Origin: Trachythela sp. YZ-2020
Taxonomy: Eukaryota; Cnidaria; Anthozoa; Malacalcyonacea; Clavulariidae
Length of the DNA: 64,000 bases
Direction of reading: 5' to 3'
Assembly (NCBI GenBank): GCA_016169945.1
Contig: JADLSH010000050.1
Coordinates: 372,001-436,000, forward strand
Positions 34,275 to 44,343 of this stretch are shown here, in pieces (position 1 is the first letter of the stretch; the number at the start of each line of letters is the position of its first letter). The translations under genes and the position numbers were made by a program. The notes beneath the pieces are model-generated. The model worked only from the letters and a program-made list of their open reading frames with translations, made no database searches and was not told where the DNA came from.

Positions 34275-37200
34275 TTAGCTGTTAAAAATAATCTTAAAAT
34301 CATAAGTGGCAATAACTTGTCTCTGTTTTTCATCAAGTGAATTGAATAGAACATTGTCTATTAACACAACTCCATTAAAGGCGGGATTTTTTCGTTTTAT
34401 GTGCAGTGAAGATGGGTGGTAGTAGGTGTTGGAGAAGTCGTTACTGTATACAAGTAGGCCATCCGAATTCTTTCCAGTTACTCTTTTGTCCATGTGTCTT
34501 ACAATGAGATTATACGGTGGATGTCTGAACTTATCCGCAAATTCACACCCACAGCCATAACACTTCTTAACATTGGACTGGAGGAGGACAATCTCATATG
34601 CATGTGGTGATCGTCCGGAATGCCACTGCGAGTATTGTTGCTGATTCCAAGCTTGCGATTCAGGCGGGCGAGTAACAGGTGCAGGCCAATGATAGCTCTG
34701 GTTAGCTAAGAAGGAATATAGGGGCGATTGGTGCTGTGGGCGTGGTGGAGAAGGTTGTCCAATGAAAGGTGGCGAATTATGAAGGAAAGGAGTGTGTAAT
34801 GATGTTGTTGGTTGTGGAAAATAAATGTTTGGAGGGTTATTTGTAGGGAGGTTAATATTTGGGATGGTCGTAACTGGGATGGTCGAACTTGGAGTGGCTG
34901 ACGTTACACACGGGCGAATAGTTGCAGGATCAGGGCTTTTTCGTTTTCGCTTTGTGCTACTTTTCTTTCGTCGCTTTTGGGCAGGTTTATGAGCAGAACT
35001 GGGATCAATCAAAAATCCATTTTCACCATCCTCTAACAGTTCTCTACCCATCTGTGTGGCTTTCTCTACCTCACGAACATGCTGTCTTCTTTTTCGCTTC
35101 TCATACGAAGGACCGGTTCCGACAGACAACGAACCTCTTTCGTATTCTTTGAGTTCTACGTCCAAAACCACACTATCTCTCACATCTGCTTGACAGGTGT
35201 CAAGCAACCTGAGATTGGGCGCATCTCTGTGTACCCAGCTTGCGTGGACCACCTCTGCTTGGTTCATTTGCGGAGCATTTTTGGGAGCAAAAGCTCGGAA
35301 TATGAATCCCCGTCTATCATGCCACCAAGATATCCACGTCTTTAAAAAGATTCTATCCTCACTCTCGTCTACAAATGCGTCAATGTTTTTCTTTGCATTA
35401 TCATACGCTTGCTCTGTGGTGCTTGCAACTAACTGATCGCACAGCTTCTTAAACTCAAAAGAACTTTCTTCATCCTGCAATCGATTGGCCCTTTTATTTC
35501 GATTATCTTTCAAATGAAATTCGCAACTCTTAATAGCCGATTTCGTTTCATCACCGATAACCTTTGTGAGGCCAGAGAAATTTGCACCTGCCATATCGGT
35601 GCAAAATCCGGTCGGATTGAATTTATAATTTGTTTTCCCGGACACTTTTTGGAGAAGCTTATTAAACAGAGTCCAAAATAACTCTATGTTCTCAGAATTT
35701 TCACCAACTGCTTCCATTATTGCAAGAGGTATCTGCTTACGTAGAAGAGGATGGTAAACACTCGCAGTCAGTGTAACAAAACCACGGCATCGCTTGCATT
35801 TTCCATCAAAGAAGCAGTACTCGTCTTTAAGGAAATGGTCCCCGTCTTTGTCCATTTCCATTGCCATCTTAGCCTTTGCTTTACTGGACTTGAAAACGAA
35901 AGAAGGGATGTCTCGATTTCCTCTGTTATCGTTTATTTTGTAAATATAAAATTCGTCCTTCTTGTCGCAGTATTCTTTAAAGGTCACGACAGCTTCAACG
36001 TCATGACCAACAGGCTCCATTTCCTTCTTCATTTTGCGTTTTAAATTTGAAAGCCACTTTCTGTCTATCGTGGATTCCGCGTCTTTTTCTACTTTTCGCC
36101 AATCAGCGCCTTCATGAAATGCAGACAGAATGCAAGAGGATTGAATTTCGGAAGGCTTTATGTTTGGATTTCTTTTAAAGAGTTGGGACACCTCTACTTT
36201 ATTTTTAACCATTGGTTTAACGACTGGGCAAGTATGTTTTCCACAGTGGTATACCTTAGTTCGGTTACATGTCGTACTTACATACCGTCTAGCAAAGCAT
36301 TCAACGAAGGTTGGTTCCATCCCACACCCTTTACATGTCAGCTCGCGATCTTTCATTTTCTCAAACTGCTTGGTGTTTATCACACCAAACTGTACTTTGA
36401 AAGGGCAAGAATCATTCAGACATTTGTTTGATCCTTTGCAGTCGGCAAATCGAACACGCCTATGACCATGCCAATCTGTTGGACAGCTCTTCTTCCATCT
36501 TCTTCCATCTTGTAGTGCTTGATTATTAGTTTTGTCGTTGCCAGCGTTCTCTATAACATAAACCTGGAGCCCATAAATACCAATTGGAAGATCTCTCACT
36601 ACCTGTGGCTTGACATTGAACCAATGATACTCGCCAACTTTTTTCTGCTTTTTTCTTCCATCATGAATTGTTGATTCATCCTCATCTTCATCACTACTGC
36701 TTGTACTCAAACGACTGTACACCCTAAAGAAGATGAATATGAAATTGTTAAAAAATGTAGCTGGTTCAGGGGAAGTATCCTAGGTGGACATCACGATACA
36801 AGCTAATTGCAGTACTGTACACTGCAACATGGGGTGATGCTTGTTTGTTATATTTGGTAACGATGGCATGTAACACAGTGGAAGGTAAATCATTTCTTCA
36901 TCCGTAATTACAGTCACAATATCAGTAATATTAATTTACATAGATTGAAATTGTACGGCTATTATGAGCGAAACTTTTTATTTTAGGATATGCAAAATTT
37001 TAGCGTATGCATGCATGGGACTGATGGGAGCTCTGTTTTCCTTGCTTATATTGAGGCTACTCTAACTATTATATTATGACTTCCACTTATTTTGTTTCAC
37101 TTTTAGAAAAAATTGAATACATCAAGCATGCATGACAATAGCAAAAGATTATATACTTACTTTTCACTCTTTTCACTTTTGACGGGAGACTCGGTTAAGT

Positions 37201-40029
37201 CTACCAATATTACCTGGAACGCAAAAAAGGTTACTGATTTACTAGTTAATGGCAACGTTGGGAAAGGTTGATAAATTACCCGCCTAATCCTATAATATAT
37301 TTCATATCGTAATGAATTTTCTTTTCGCCAATGAGGAGGTTCGGGCTATTTCACCCCCGTAACACGAATTTTTGTGAGAACTGCAAATCAATGCGCATAT
37401 AAAATAAACATGGCGACGTATGAGTGTGTGCCGAAAATTGAATTTTTGGACAAGAGATTTATTGGATTGGCATATATTACTTGGGTTGCAGTTGTAACGA
37501 TATTCTGTTTCAGTGTACGACTATGGTCTATGGCTATGCTCAATTAATCTGAGGCACGAGTTTCGCCATAAACATGCCCCAATATTGATGTTGACGTTTT
37601 CAAAATATACAACAAGACCTATCGAAACTGTTGTGCGTGATTTTGTCCGGCACTACAGTATTAGACTTGGGAAGTTTTCTGCACGTTAAAAACATCTATT
37701 ACTGCGACGTGTTCCTGGTGTACATTTATAGAGACTAATCTATAAATCTGTATGAAATATATTGAATAATAATTTGCATGCACAAATCAAGCTACAAGCT
37801 GTATTTCATTTGGTTGGCTACAGGGGTTGCTTGTTGTATTACTACTGGCAGTTTATGAAACTCTGACACATCTGTTCATGCGAATGCGATAGAAATGTTA
37901 TAAAATAATGGTATTTTTATTCTTGAAGATTTAAACACTTCCTTGTTTATAATAAAAACTTTTTTGAACATTCTTTTAAATGTATACTGAAGTGTGTGTA
38001 GTCTTGCGGTCATGTCGCTTCAACGCAAATTTATCCGCATGGACCGCACTATACTGGACTTTTATATATATACATTATTTCTCCAGATAAAACATTTTGT
38101 ATTAATTCTATCTATTTACTGTATTATTTTACTGTAATAGTTATTCAAATCATGTAGCTATAAATCATGATCTACAGTCAGACACGTTTAATATACAGTA
38201 TACAGTCAGAGACGTAGCTAGAGGGGGTGGCGAAATTCTCGGCCTCCCTTGGTAAAATTCCGACTAGCAAAATATTTTTATTATTTTCTCACGCTATACG
38301 TCATGCAAATATTATATTTTACTTTTACTACATGATGTTTTGAGAATTTGGGCGTATTTCAGCATTGATTCAATGACAATGGCTTCGATTTGAGGCTTAT
38401 ATGTATTGATCAGTTATAGATAGATCAGTGGCTACAATATTACGAATTCTTCCGTTGATTTCCGAAGAGTGACCGAAGTGCAACACGTGCAAAATGTGGG
38501 TCACCGTCGGGCATGCTGGTTATATTTTACGTTTTTGATTTGGCCCCCCCAAAAATGTTTTCGGCCCCCCTTGACTGGAAAACCTGGCTACGTCTCTGTA
38601 TACAGTGTCACTGTGTCTGTGTATAAATAACATGCAATTTGATTCGGCATTTATATAGTCAACCTCGTTGTTATATAGTTCGCTTTTTGTTCGCTTGTCT
38701 AACTAATTCATCTTCAAGTTTTACTTTAACTCTGGAGTGTTCATTGAAAAGACGAATTTTGTGAAAATTTATCTATCCTCTATAAAGGCATATATAGGCT
38801 ACATTTTTCCAATATAAATATATAATTTGCGTGCAGCATAGCCTGTGAACAGACGTGCTCTCGATCGCACGAGAGTTGATTTATGGCCAGCGTATTGAAA
38901 TATACGAGGAAATATATTTCGTTCGCTTTCTAATAAGTTCGTGGCCGTGAATAAAATAATAAATAGTAAAGCGCCCATGCATATGCTGATATTGACGGAA
39001 TCACAGGCTGCGTGCTAACGAAAAGAATTCAATTTGTTGGAATATTAAAACAATAAAAGTAATTAATATAAACACTGTTTACAGTGCTATTTATAGAAAG
39101 CGATTAGACTCATGCAAATGCTTCCGCTTTAAAGGAAATGTCCTTTCGAATTAAATTTTGAAAAAATCAAGGATAAAGTCATTTGGTACAATTACACACT
39201 GAACAATGAATTACAAGCGCGAATAATTCAGTCATTCAAATAATTTATATTTAAGAGTTGCAAGAAATTACAGCTGTGTTACCTCTATTAAGCTCTATAA
39301 CTATAAATATTTTGCATTTAAATTCGAGTATAAAAATGACTCTTTAGAGTTTAGTGTAAAAATGACTCTGATCAGATCTTCTGTGCTAAACGTGCATTCT
39401 ATATTGCCTAATCCATACCGTATTCATTTGCCTATATATGATCAGTACTTTACCCCATTAACTTTGCACTATCGCTGGGATCTTCGAGTTATTAATTTTT
39501 AAGTCAATAATAATAGATTGATGTTAGATAAAGGTAGTGAATTCTCCTTTACCTCTGCGTCTTCGGCTTTATCCTTTTTGCTTCCATGGCTGTTTAAAAC
39601 ATGGTTCTTAAGCTTCTTTTTTGAACGACAAGAAACTTTGCATTGCTGACATTTGTGCCGAGCCTAAAAGAACACAGAAAATTAACGGCGTGAAAACGCA
39701 AATAAGGTGGATATCACATAATTGCCAGAACTACACAAACATGTACTATAAATACTGCCTCAAATCGGAGACAATAACATTTCACGTCTTTCGATTATAA
39801 CTATTGAAAATATGTATGTTACAGCCGTATGAATTTACACAAGGAAACTTTCATCCACCTGAAACGTTTTGATTGATACGGGTGAAGTTGACTTTTCGTC
39901 CGAGTCTGTTGAGCTGCTTATCACCATAAGGTCAATATGCTGCCTTTGAGATTCGCAGACTTCTGCATGAGGAAGTATTTCCTCTTTCTCCTCAACTCCA
40001 TTTCGAGGTTGTGCTGGGTTCTCGGCTGT
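34275..40029 (-). CDS. Multi-exon gene: C2H2 finger plus MULE-like transposase domain (exons 39859-40029, 39553-39663, 37161-37213, 34275-36723)
   Basis: Four minus-strand exons join in perfect phase (171 nt, 111 nt, 53 nt, 2449 nt) with AG acceptors and mostly GTAAG-type donors. Exon 39553-39663 encodes one C2H2 finger (HKCQQCKVSCRSKKKLKNHV). The last exon encodes about 816 residues: an acidic start, a Cys/His-rich FLYWCH-like region (about 90-165), and a transposase-like core with acidic residues in CFFDGKC (about 306), CTDMAGANF (376) and NQAEVVH (490). A basic/proline-rich linker and a terminal CYGCGCEFADKFR zinc motif follow. No stops or frameshifts occur, unlike nearby elements. The 5' exon(s) are not identified. 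It could be an active MULE-class transposase gene or a domesticated one. The long frame has no ATG at its start (GTG at 36722), consistent with being an internal exon. Confidence 0.65.
37214..39552 (-). other. Large intron with a MITE
   Basis: 2.3-kb intron of the gene at 34275-40029. Apart from the MITE at 38208-38597, no recognisable feature. The sequence is AT-rich with simple T-runs. Confidence 0.5.
38208..38597. mobile_element. MITE-like element with AGAGACGTAGC ends
   Basis: AGAGACGTAGCTAG at 38208 and CTGGCTACGTCTCT ending at 38597 form short inverted ends. TATACAG sequences flank both sides. Internal C-runs (GGCCCCCCC) lie near the right end. Non-coding. Confidence 0.55.
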
Positions 40030-40441
40030 CTAAATTGACCAAATTAAAGTTGGGTTAATTCCTCTGACTGTTTATAGCAAATTTAAGAATTCATTTCAGT
40101 TTTCCTATTGCTAACAAGATTTGAATAGACGTTTCCTATATATAGTTTCCCTTTGATAAAAACGGCTATATATCATGCAATATCCTATACTTTATTGAAT
40201 TAATCATGGAAACTTATAACGAGCAACGAGTCAATTCGAAATTTCTTCCTAGTTCATTTCAACAAGTCCAAGCGCTTTTTTTATTTTAAAGTAGGTACGT
40301 GCTCAGATTCGTAACCGAAGTATTAAAAATCTTTACCTCGCGCATACTGTAACATATTACTAAGAGAAGTAAGTTCTAAGAATATATAATAATCTCGATC
40401 CTCGATCATGCATTCCGGTGAAGATAAGAAATGACATAATC

Positions 40442-40552
40442 TCAAACGTTTAAAGGAGCCATTGCCATGTAGTGATTTCCAGTGTGACCAAAATATAAGT
40501 AGCCAGCACTGTCCGCGAACTGAGGCTCTAACACTTTGATGTAATCGGTGTC
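40442..40552 (-). other. Exon-like fragment upstream of the zinc-finger/MULE gene
   Basis: Minus-strand AG acceptor (GGCTATAG) followed by an open frame DTDYIKVLEPQFADSAGYL... that ends at a stop after 36 codons. No donor is seen before the stop, so it would be a terminal exon of another transcript or isoform. Not recognised. Confidence 0.3.
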
Positions 40553-40751
40553 CTATAGCCAGAGATTAATATTAAAGTTTAACTCATTAATTTCATATTA
40601 TTATTGTTATTATTATATTATTATTACCATGAAATCCTTCCTAATCTCAACAATATACACGAAAGAACGTCTTAAATAATCACAGATCATTCTTTTAGGC
40701 CCGTTTACACTACGCTCAATATTTGGCACGACACCGATAAAAAAGGTACCC

Positions 40752-40920
40752 GTAGATAGTGCACCTCACCCCAAATTTTTTTTTTGGCTTTATCAAATCT
40801 TGGCATCATTTCTACTATATCAGTGAAAACATTTAGCTTTCGATGGACCTTGGCCGTCGGATTTTCTAACCAAAAAGAGCCTGGGTCTAGCCCATTTTCT
40901 GACGTCACGCAAGGTAGTCG
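40752..40920. repeat. Dispersed repeat, copy left of the Polinton
   Basis: Contains GTGCACCTCACCCCAAA and ATCAAATCTTGGCATCATTTCTA, also present in reverse complement at 58133-58345 right of the Polinton. Similarity is patchy (deletions in this copy). Confidence 0.6.
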
Positions 40921-40979
40921 GCATTTAGCTTTGATCGGCTTGTATTCAGTTCGCCATTTCGGCTTTGCTTGCTTTGAAT

Positions 40980-41355
40980 AGTAGTAGGGAAAGGCCGGTT
41001 CTGGCTCATTTTCAATTCGCCTCTAATTCTGCTGACTCATCAAATTTTGAAACCAGTTTCAAATCTAGTTTCAAAATTATTCTACTCGCTCGCTCACAAA
41101 TTTTCCCAAAAACATTTTCCAAAAACATTTTTCCGAACATTTCCGCTTCGCTTATTTGAGAGCTTTAAGACTAGCCAAGTACAACGTGTTCGGTTTTGGA
41201 AATGGGAACGTGTCAGGTAACACAACCCTTTCTTTCTTCAGCACCCTCCAATGTCCAATCGCCATCGTGCTTACCCCATCCCCTAATATCACCCTCTTCT
41301 CGTCATTTGCCGAAAGTGCTATCTTGTTAACTCTCTCCGTATAGATCTCATGCTA
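40980..41355. repeat. Left TIR of the Polinton
   Basis: About 375 bp, the reverse complement of 56276-56650. The outer 250 bp are nearly identical apart from small indels in the A/T-runs. The inner part diverges. It includes a reversed copy of the last roughly 65 codons of polB, which creates the shadow frame at 41156-41344. Confidence 0.85.
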
Positions 41356-41363
41356 ACTAATAA

Positions 41364-41825
41364 ATGAGCTTAAACTTTGGTTACGATGATAAACTTAAAA
41401 CAACACGCTTGTTACAATACAACTTTACATATGAAAGTATTTCGAAATCATACAGGACCCCAACCTATGTTAGATCCGGATATCCAATGTCTTATGGTTT
41501 TGGAAAAGGAATTAACGCTAATTCTAAACTAACCCTCTTGACGCACACATTTGACCAAGATGACACAATCGTCAATCTTAAATTAAGGTATACAATGCGT
41601 GTTTTAGACATGAGCGGTGTCGGCACAGATGTATCTCTAAAAGATATAGATATGCTTACCAAAAGAGTTGGATATACAAACATATTTCTCTTAGATGAGA
41701 CTTTTACAATGGGTGAACTTATCTCTGATCTCTCCAAAATAGCCGTGTTCTACATAAAATTTAAACAGCTTAACGATGTCTCCTTAGGCAACGAGTCAAA
41801 CCTAGATCTTATTATAGAGTTTTAG
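41364..41825 (+). CDS. Polinton hypothetical protein, 153 aa
   Basis: First gene inside the left TIR. It starts at an ATG fused to the upstream motif (CTAATAAATGAG), which fixes the start. No transmembrane segment. Mixed alpha/beta character with several short hydrophobic stretches (YTNIFLLDETFTMGEL). The size and beta-rich look would suit a small virion or jelly-roll-like protein, but no motif supports that. It ends just before a hairpin and faces the convergent Cys-rich gene at 41935-42255. Confidence 0.75.
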   Translation: MSLNFGYDDKLKTTRLLQYNFTYESISKSYRTPTYVRSGYPMSYGFGKGINANSKLTLLTHTFDQDDTIVNLKLRYTMRVLDMSGVGTDVSLKDIDMLTKRVGYTNIFLLDETFTMGELISDLSKIAVFYIKFKQLNDVSLGNESNLDLIIEF

Positions 41826-41841
41826 TAACTTATACCTTAGC

Positions 41842-41869
41842 ATTCATAACTATATATGTAGTTATGAAT
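41842..41869. terminator. Hairpin between convergent Polinton genes
   Basis: Perfect 11-bp stem ATTCATAACTA / TAGTTATGAAT with a 6-base loop, 16 bp after the stop of the gene at 41364-41825 and also downstream of the convergent gene at 41935-42255. Candidate 3'-end signal for both. Confidence 0.55.
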
Positions 41870-41934
41870 ACATACGTTCACTCATCTTCTTCTTTAATTA
41901 CACTAAGTTTTTTTTGGTTTTTTTGGGGGTTTTT

Positions 41935-42255
41935 TCAACTTCTTAGGTTTAGGAGCGTAGCTAAATAATTGGGGCAGCATTGCAAAACACTCGATACAAA
42001 ATTTCCAGCGTCATCCTCCGAAGCTCTTCTATGATTACAACACATTATACATACTTCTTTTATGTCATCGTTGATGAACGGCTTAAGCCAGTATGTATGA
42101 TCACAACATTCATTACACACTTTTTTCCCATCGCTGTTAATGATGTAATTACTATTAGAAAGATCGACATCTCTTAGATGCTCACAATGGACTCCTTTTT
42201 TAATCTCACACTCTCTATTAAGTTTTTTAATTAAAAGTATGTTCTCATCATCCAT
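41935..42255 (-). CDS. Polinton Cys-rich zinc-binding-like protein, 106 aa
   Basis: Two similar Cys/His blocks, VCNECCDHTYW (about 46-56) and VCIMCCNHR (68-76), plus GVHCEH near residue 24 and CC near the end. This suggests a small zinc-ribbon-type fold with four-Cys coordination. The start ATG overlaps the stop region of the collagen-like gene: the DNA reads stop TAA inside AAATAAATGG, so the AATAAA motif and the upstream stop share bases. The role is unknown; small zinc proteins in viruses often regulate late expression, but that is speculation. Confidence 0.7.
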   Translation of the reverse strand: MDDENILLIKKLNRECEIKKGVHCEHLRDVDLSNSNYIINSDGKKVCNECCDHTYWLKPFINDDIKEVCIMCCNHRRASEDDAGNFVSSVLQCCPNYLATLLNLRS

Positions 42256-42522
42256 TTATTTATGTTTATACACCATCTTTGATACTTCTTCTTCTAAGAC
42301 AGAAGACCCTTGTTTTGGTTCTTTACGAAGAGCGCTCAACACCACTTTAGTTTTTTCACGCGTTTGACCAGGTGGGCCCTGCAATCCAGTAGAACCTTGC
42401 GGACCAGGTGGGCCAGTAGAACCTTGAGGACCAGGTGATCCACACAGATCACACGAACAAGGTGGATTAAGAAACCTGTTAATTACATATAATCCAGCTC
42501 CAAATACTAACATATGCGTCAT
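42256..42522 (-). CDS. Polinton collagen-like membrane protein, 88 aa
   Basis: An amino-terminal hydrophobic segment (MLVFGAGLYVINRFL) is followed by a CSCDLC cluster, then seven or so Gly-X-Y triplets (GSPGPQGSTGPPGPQGST...) and a charged tail. Collagen-like repeats of this kind are known on virion surfaces of several large DNA viruses and phages. The start is chosen at the ATG 42522, directly after TTAATAAAG; the frame stays open further upstream but would overlap the divergent gene. It shares a palindromic promoter with the gene at 42539-42940. Confidence 0.75.
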   Translation of the reverse strand: MTHMLVFGAGLYVINRFLNPPCSCDLCGSPGPQGSTGPPGPQGSTGLQGPPGQTREKTKVVLSALRKEPKQGSSVLEEEVSKMVYKHK

Positions 42523-42523
42523 C

Positions 42524-42535
42524 TTTATTAATAAA
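42524..42535. promoter_or_regulatory. Bidirectional AATAAA promoter palindrome
   Basis: TTTATTAATAAA is a perfect 12-bp palindrome placing an AATAAA motif 1 base before the minus-strand ATG (42522) and 3 bases before the plus-strand ATG (42539). This is the clearest case showing that the motif belongs to gene starts and is not simply a poly(A) signal of an upstream gene. Confidence 0.65.
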
Positions 42536-42538
42536 AGA

Positions 42539-42940
42539 ATGGAACAAGTCATTAACTTAACTGAAAATGAGCTCCCGGAACTAAGAGAGAATGTTGTAAA
42601 AACACTATCGACGATGAGAAAAGGAATACTTAAGAAAAAGTTTAGTATTTTTGGAAAGACATTACTTTCGTTAACACTTGTAGTTGGCGGAGTAGCTATC
42701 GCAGTCATATTTCCATCACCCATCGTGCTCGCCGCACTGGGCGGAGCTGCTGCACTCTTTGGGGGTAGTAAGGGTGTCGTCAAGAGCACCAAAAATGTGA
42801 GAAAAGAAAATGTAAAAAGAAAAACTGGAAAAGAAGAGTTAACAAAAGTAGACGAAGAACTAGCAAAAAGAAAAGCAGTGAGAGAGTTTATATTACAGCA
42901 TCAAACTCCAACAGCACCTCCACTTTACCCAGGTCTTTAA
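42539..42940 (+). CDS. Polinton membrane protein with C-terminal PTAP/PPxY motif, 133 aa
   Basis: A charged amino end is followed by two adjacent hydrophobic segments (about residues 43-60 and 62-78, the second Gly/Ala-rich: LAALGGAAALFGG). A basic, probably helical stretch (about 80-120) comes next, then the last ten residues TPTAPPLYPGL. These contain PTAP and PPLY overlapping. PTAP and PPxY are the two classic late-domain motifs that recruit ESCRT-I and Nedd4-type ligases for budding in enveloped viruses. Position at the extreme carboxy end, next to membrane segments, fits an exposed tail. No homologue is recognised. Start at ATG 3 bases after AATAAA. Confidence 0.75.
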   Translation: MEQVINLTENELPELRENVVKTLSTMRKGILKKKFSIFGKTLLSLTLVVGGVAIAVIFPSPIVLAALGGAAALFGGSKGVVKSTKNVRKENVKRKTGKEELTKVDEELAKRKAVREFILQHQTPTAPPLYPGL

Positions 42941-42953
42941 AAAGGTTTATTAT

Positions 42954-42982
42954 AAATTCCATATTTTTTTAATATGGAATTT
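42954..42982. terminator. Hairpin between convergent Polinton genes
   Basis: Perfect 12-bp stem AAATTCCATATT / AATATGGAATTT with a T5 loop, 13 bp after the stop at 42940 and 10 bp beyond the 3' end of the convergent gene at 42992. Confidence 0.6.
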
Positions 42983-42991
42983 CATTATTAA

Positions 42992-43198
42992 TCAGTCATT
43001 CGGTTCTTCAGTCCTTACGACCTCTACGAGCTCTTCCTTTTCAGGCTTAGAATATTTTTTATTTGTTCTACGCACCCAACCAAACTGAAAATTTCCTTCA
43101 AGCCTTTCCTCTCCCTTACCAACACCAAGTCCAATTTTAAGTAATTTTTCATCTTTAATTTCCTTGTTTATCTTGATCTTGCTGTTTGTGTGTCCCAT
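42992..43198 (-). CDS. Polinton small basic protein, possible N-myristoylation, 68 aa
   Basis: Start chosen at 43198, right after AATAATAAAG. This gives MGHTNSKIKI, which fits the N-myristoylation pattern (Gly2, Ser6, basic residues after). Starting further upstream at 43231 would hide this. The body is highly charged with no membrane segment. A myristoylated, basic small protein would suit membrane attachment. It overlaps the 3' end of the next gene to the right by 44 bp. Function unknown. Confidence 0.65.
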   Translation of the reverse strand: MGHTNSKIKINKEIKDEKLLKIGLGVGKGEERLEGNFQFGWVRRTNKKYSKPEKEELVEVVRTEEPND

Positions 43199-43609
43199 CT
43201 TTATTATTTTCACATCTTTTACTAATAACATGCTTTACAACAACTGCTCCACCACAAAACAGTCCGATATATGGAAGATAGGGTGTTATATAACCAAGAA
43301 TATTTTTTAAATCTCTCTTTAGCAGGTGGTTATCTTTTAGCTCCTTTTCCATTTCATCTGGGTCATTAACCATGTCTAGTTTTTCCATCAGCTCTGAAAA
43401 CTTTGAGATTAGATTGCTTGATAAGAACTCATTTGCCACATCTAGCTGTTTTCTATCATAGGCTTTTTTAATTTTTTCTAAAGCCTCTTGACTTGCCTTT
43501 TGATATATTTAGCGGTGTATTTAATTTCACCTGTCTCAGATAATGAGAGCAGTTCCTCGCGAATGTCTCCAGCTTCTTCAACCTCTATATTTATGTTAGG
43601 TTCGTCCAT
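43155..43609 (-). pseudogene. Polinton membrane protein with one frameshift
   Basis: The start at 43609 follows ATAATAA directly and reads MDEPNINIEVEEAGD. The frame stops after about 43 codons, but continues one frame over from a run of four T on the plus strand (43498-43501) as QEALEKIKKAYDRKQ, through an acidic helix region, to a hydrophobic segment (ILGYITPYLPYIGLFCGG). Loss of one A in the coding-strand run explains the break. It is either a real defect or a homopolymer sequencing error. The single membrane span near residue 110 makes it a small virion or envelope candidate. Confidence 0.65.
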
Positions 43610-43790
43610 TTATTATAGGTGTATAGATAGCGTACAAAGTAAATCCTATTGCGAACAAAGTAAACCCTATTGCGAACAAAGTAAATACTATAGCAAATAA
43701 GATGAAAAATATTGCGGATAGGATAGGATTACGTTGAACATAGAATGCTATGTGTGTAAGGGTGTCGTAGTAGTATTTCCAATCTGGCAT
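43596..43790 (-). CDS. Polinton small repeat membrane protein, 64 aa
   Basis: Start 43790, four bases after AATAATAA. After MPDWKYYYD the protein is almost entirely hydrophobic, with an internal repeat (FAIVFTLFAIGFTLFAIGFT) mirrored in the DNA as three copies of a roughly 22-bp repeat at 43637-43693. It overlaps the 3' end of the ATPase gene by 62 bp and the start of the next gene by 14 bp. Probably a transmembrane peptide; nothing else can be said. Confidence 0.6.
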   Translation of the reverse strand: MPDWKYYYDTLTHIAFYVQRNPILSAIFFILFAIVFTLFAIGFTLFAIGFTLYAIYTPIINGRT

Positions 43791-44331
43791 ATTTATTATT
43801 CTTTAACTTTTCTATAATGCTTATTTCCTCTTTTTTTGTAGTGTGAAGAGACTCGTCTAAAATTAACTGCATATCCTTTCTGTTAGGGTTGTAGAACACC
43901 ACCAGCTTGGAGATGTTTTCCCTATAAGGTTTTGCGATACTGGTTAGCTGTTGAGTGATAACGATGGTACTAAGGTTGTAATGTCTTGCAGAGAATGCAA
44001 GCTTTACTAGTTCGCTCGTTCTGTTTTTAACAGACTGTCCACTTGCACAATCATCAAGAATGATGAGACTATTTGTTCCACTGAATATGCTTACAATATA
44101 CTTTAAGAATTCTTCTACGTTATCTTGACTACAAGGAATTGGAAAAAACTTTTCATCGTTCTTATATTTCCAACTTTGATAGGTCTTATTCCACTCATAG
44201 GTTGGACAGATTAAAAAGATGTAATCAAAGTGGTTAGGATAATCTTTCTCTAATAAATCTAATAGGTAATATGTTTTTCCACACCCCGTCATTCCTACTA
44301 TTGACATGTTAAATGGTGTTTCCAACGTCAT
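43729..44331 (-). CDS. Polinton packaging ATPase (FtsK/HerA type), 200 aa
   Basis: Walker A GMTGCGKT at residues 13-20 and Walker B LIILDDCA at about 89-96. A polar TIVITQQL sensor-like motif lies at about 123-130, and an arginine-rich end follows. The length of 200 residues is typical for A32/FtsK-like genome-packaging ATPases of Polintons, virophages and large DNA viruses. They drive DNA into the preformed capsid. It sits directly downstream of the capsid gene on the same strand. Start ATG overlaps GAATAAATG. Confidence 0.9.
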   Translation of the reverse strand: MTLETPFNMSIVGMTGCGKTYYLLDLLEKDYPNHFDYIFLICPTYEWNKTYQSWKYKNDEKFFPIPCSQDNVEEFLKYIVSIFSGTNSLIILDDCASGQSVKNRTSELVKLAFSARHYNLSTIVITQQLTSIAKPYRENISKLVVFYNPNRKDMQLILDESLHTTKKEEISIIEKLKNNKYARLEILLRHPYTHSILCST

Positions 44332-44343
44332 TTATTCATAACA

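Noticed and set aside
41156..41344. Open frame at the left end of the Polinton
   Set aside because: It is the reverse complement of the polB carboxy end within the TIR.
42540..42792. Longer minus-strand frame extending the collagen-like protein upstream to 42792
   Set aside because: It would overlap the divergent gene completely and ignore the AATAAAG motif just before the ATG at 42522.
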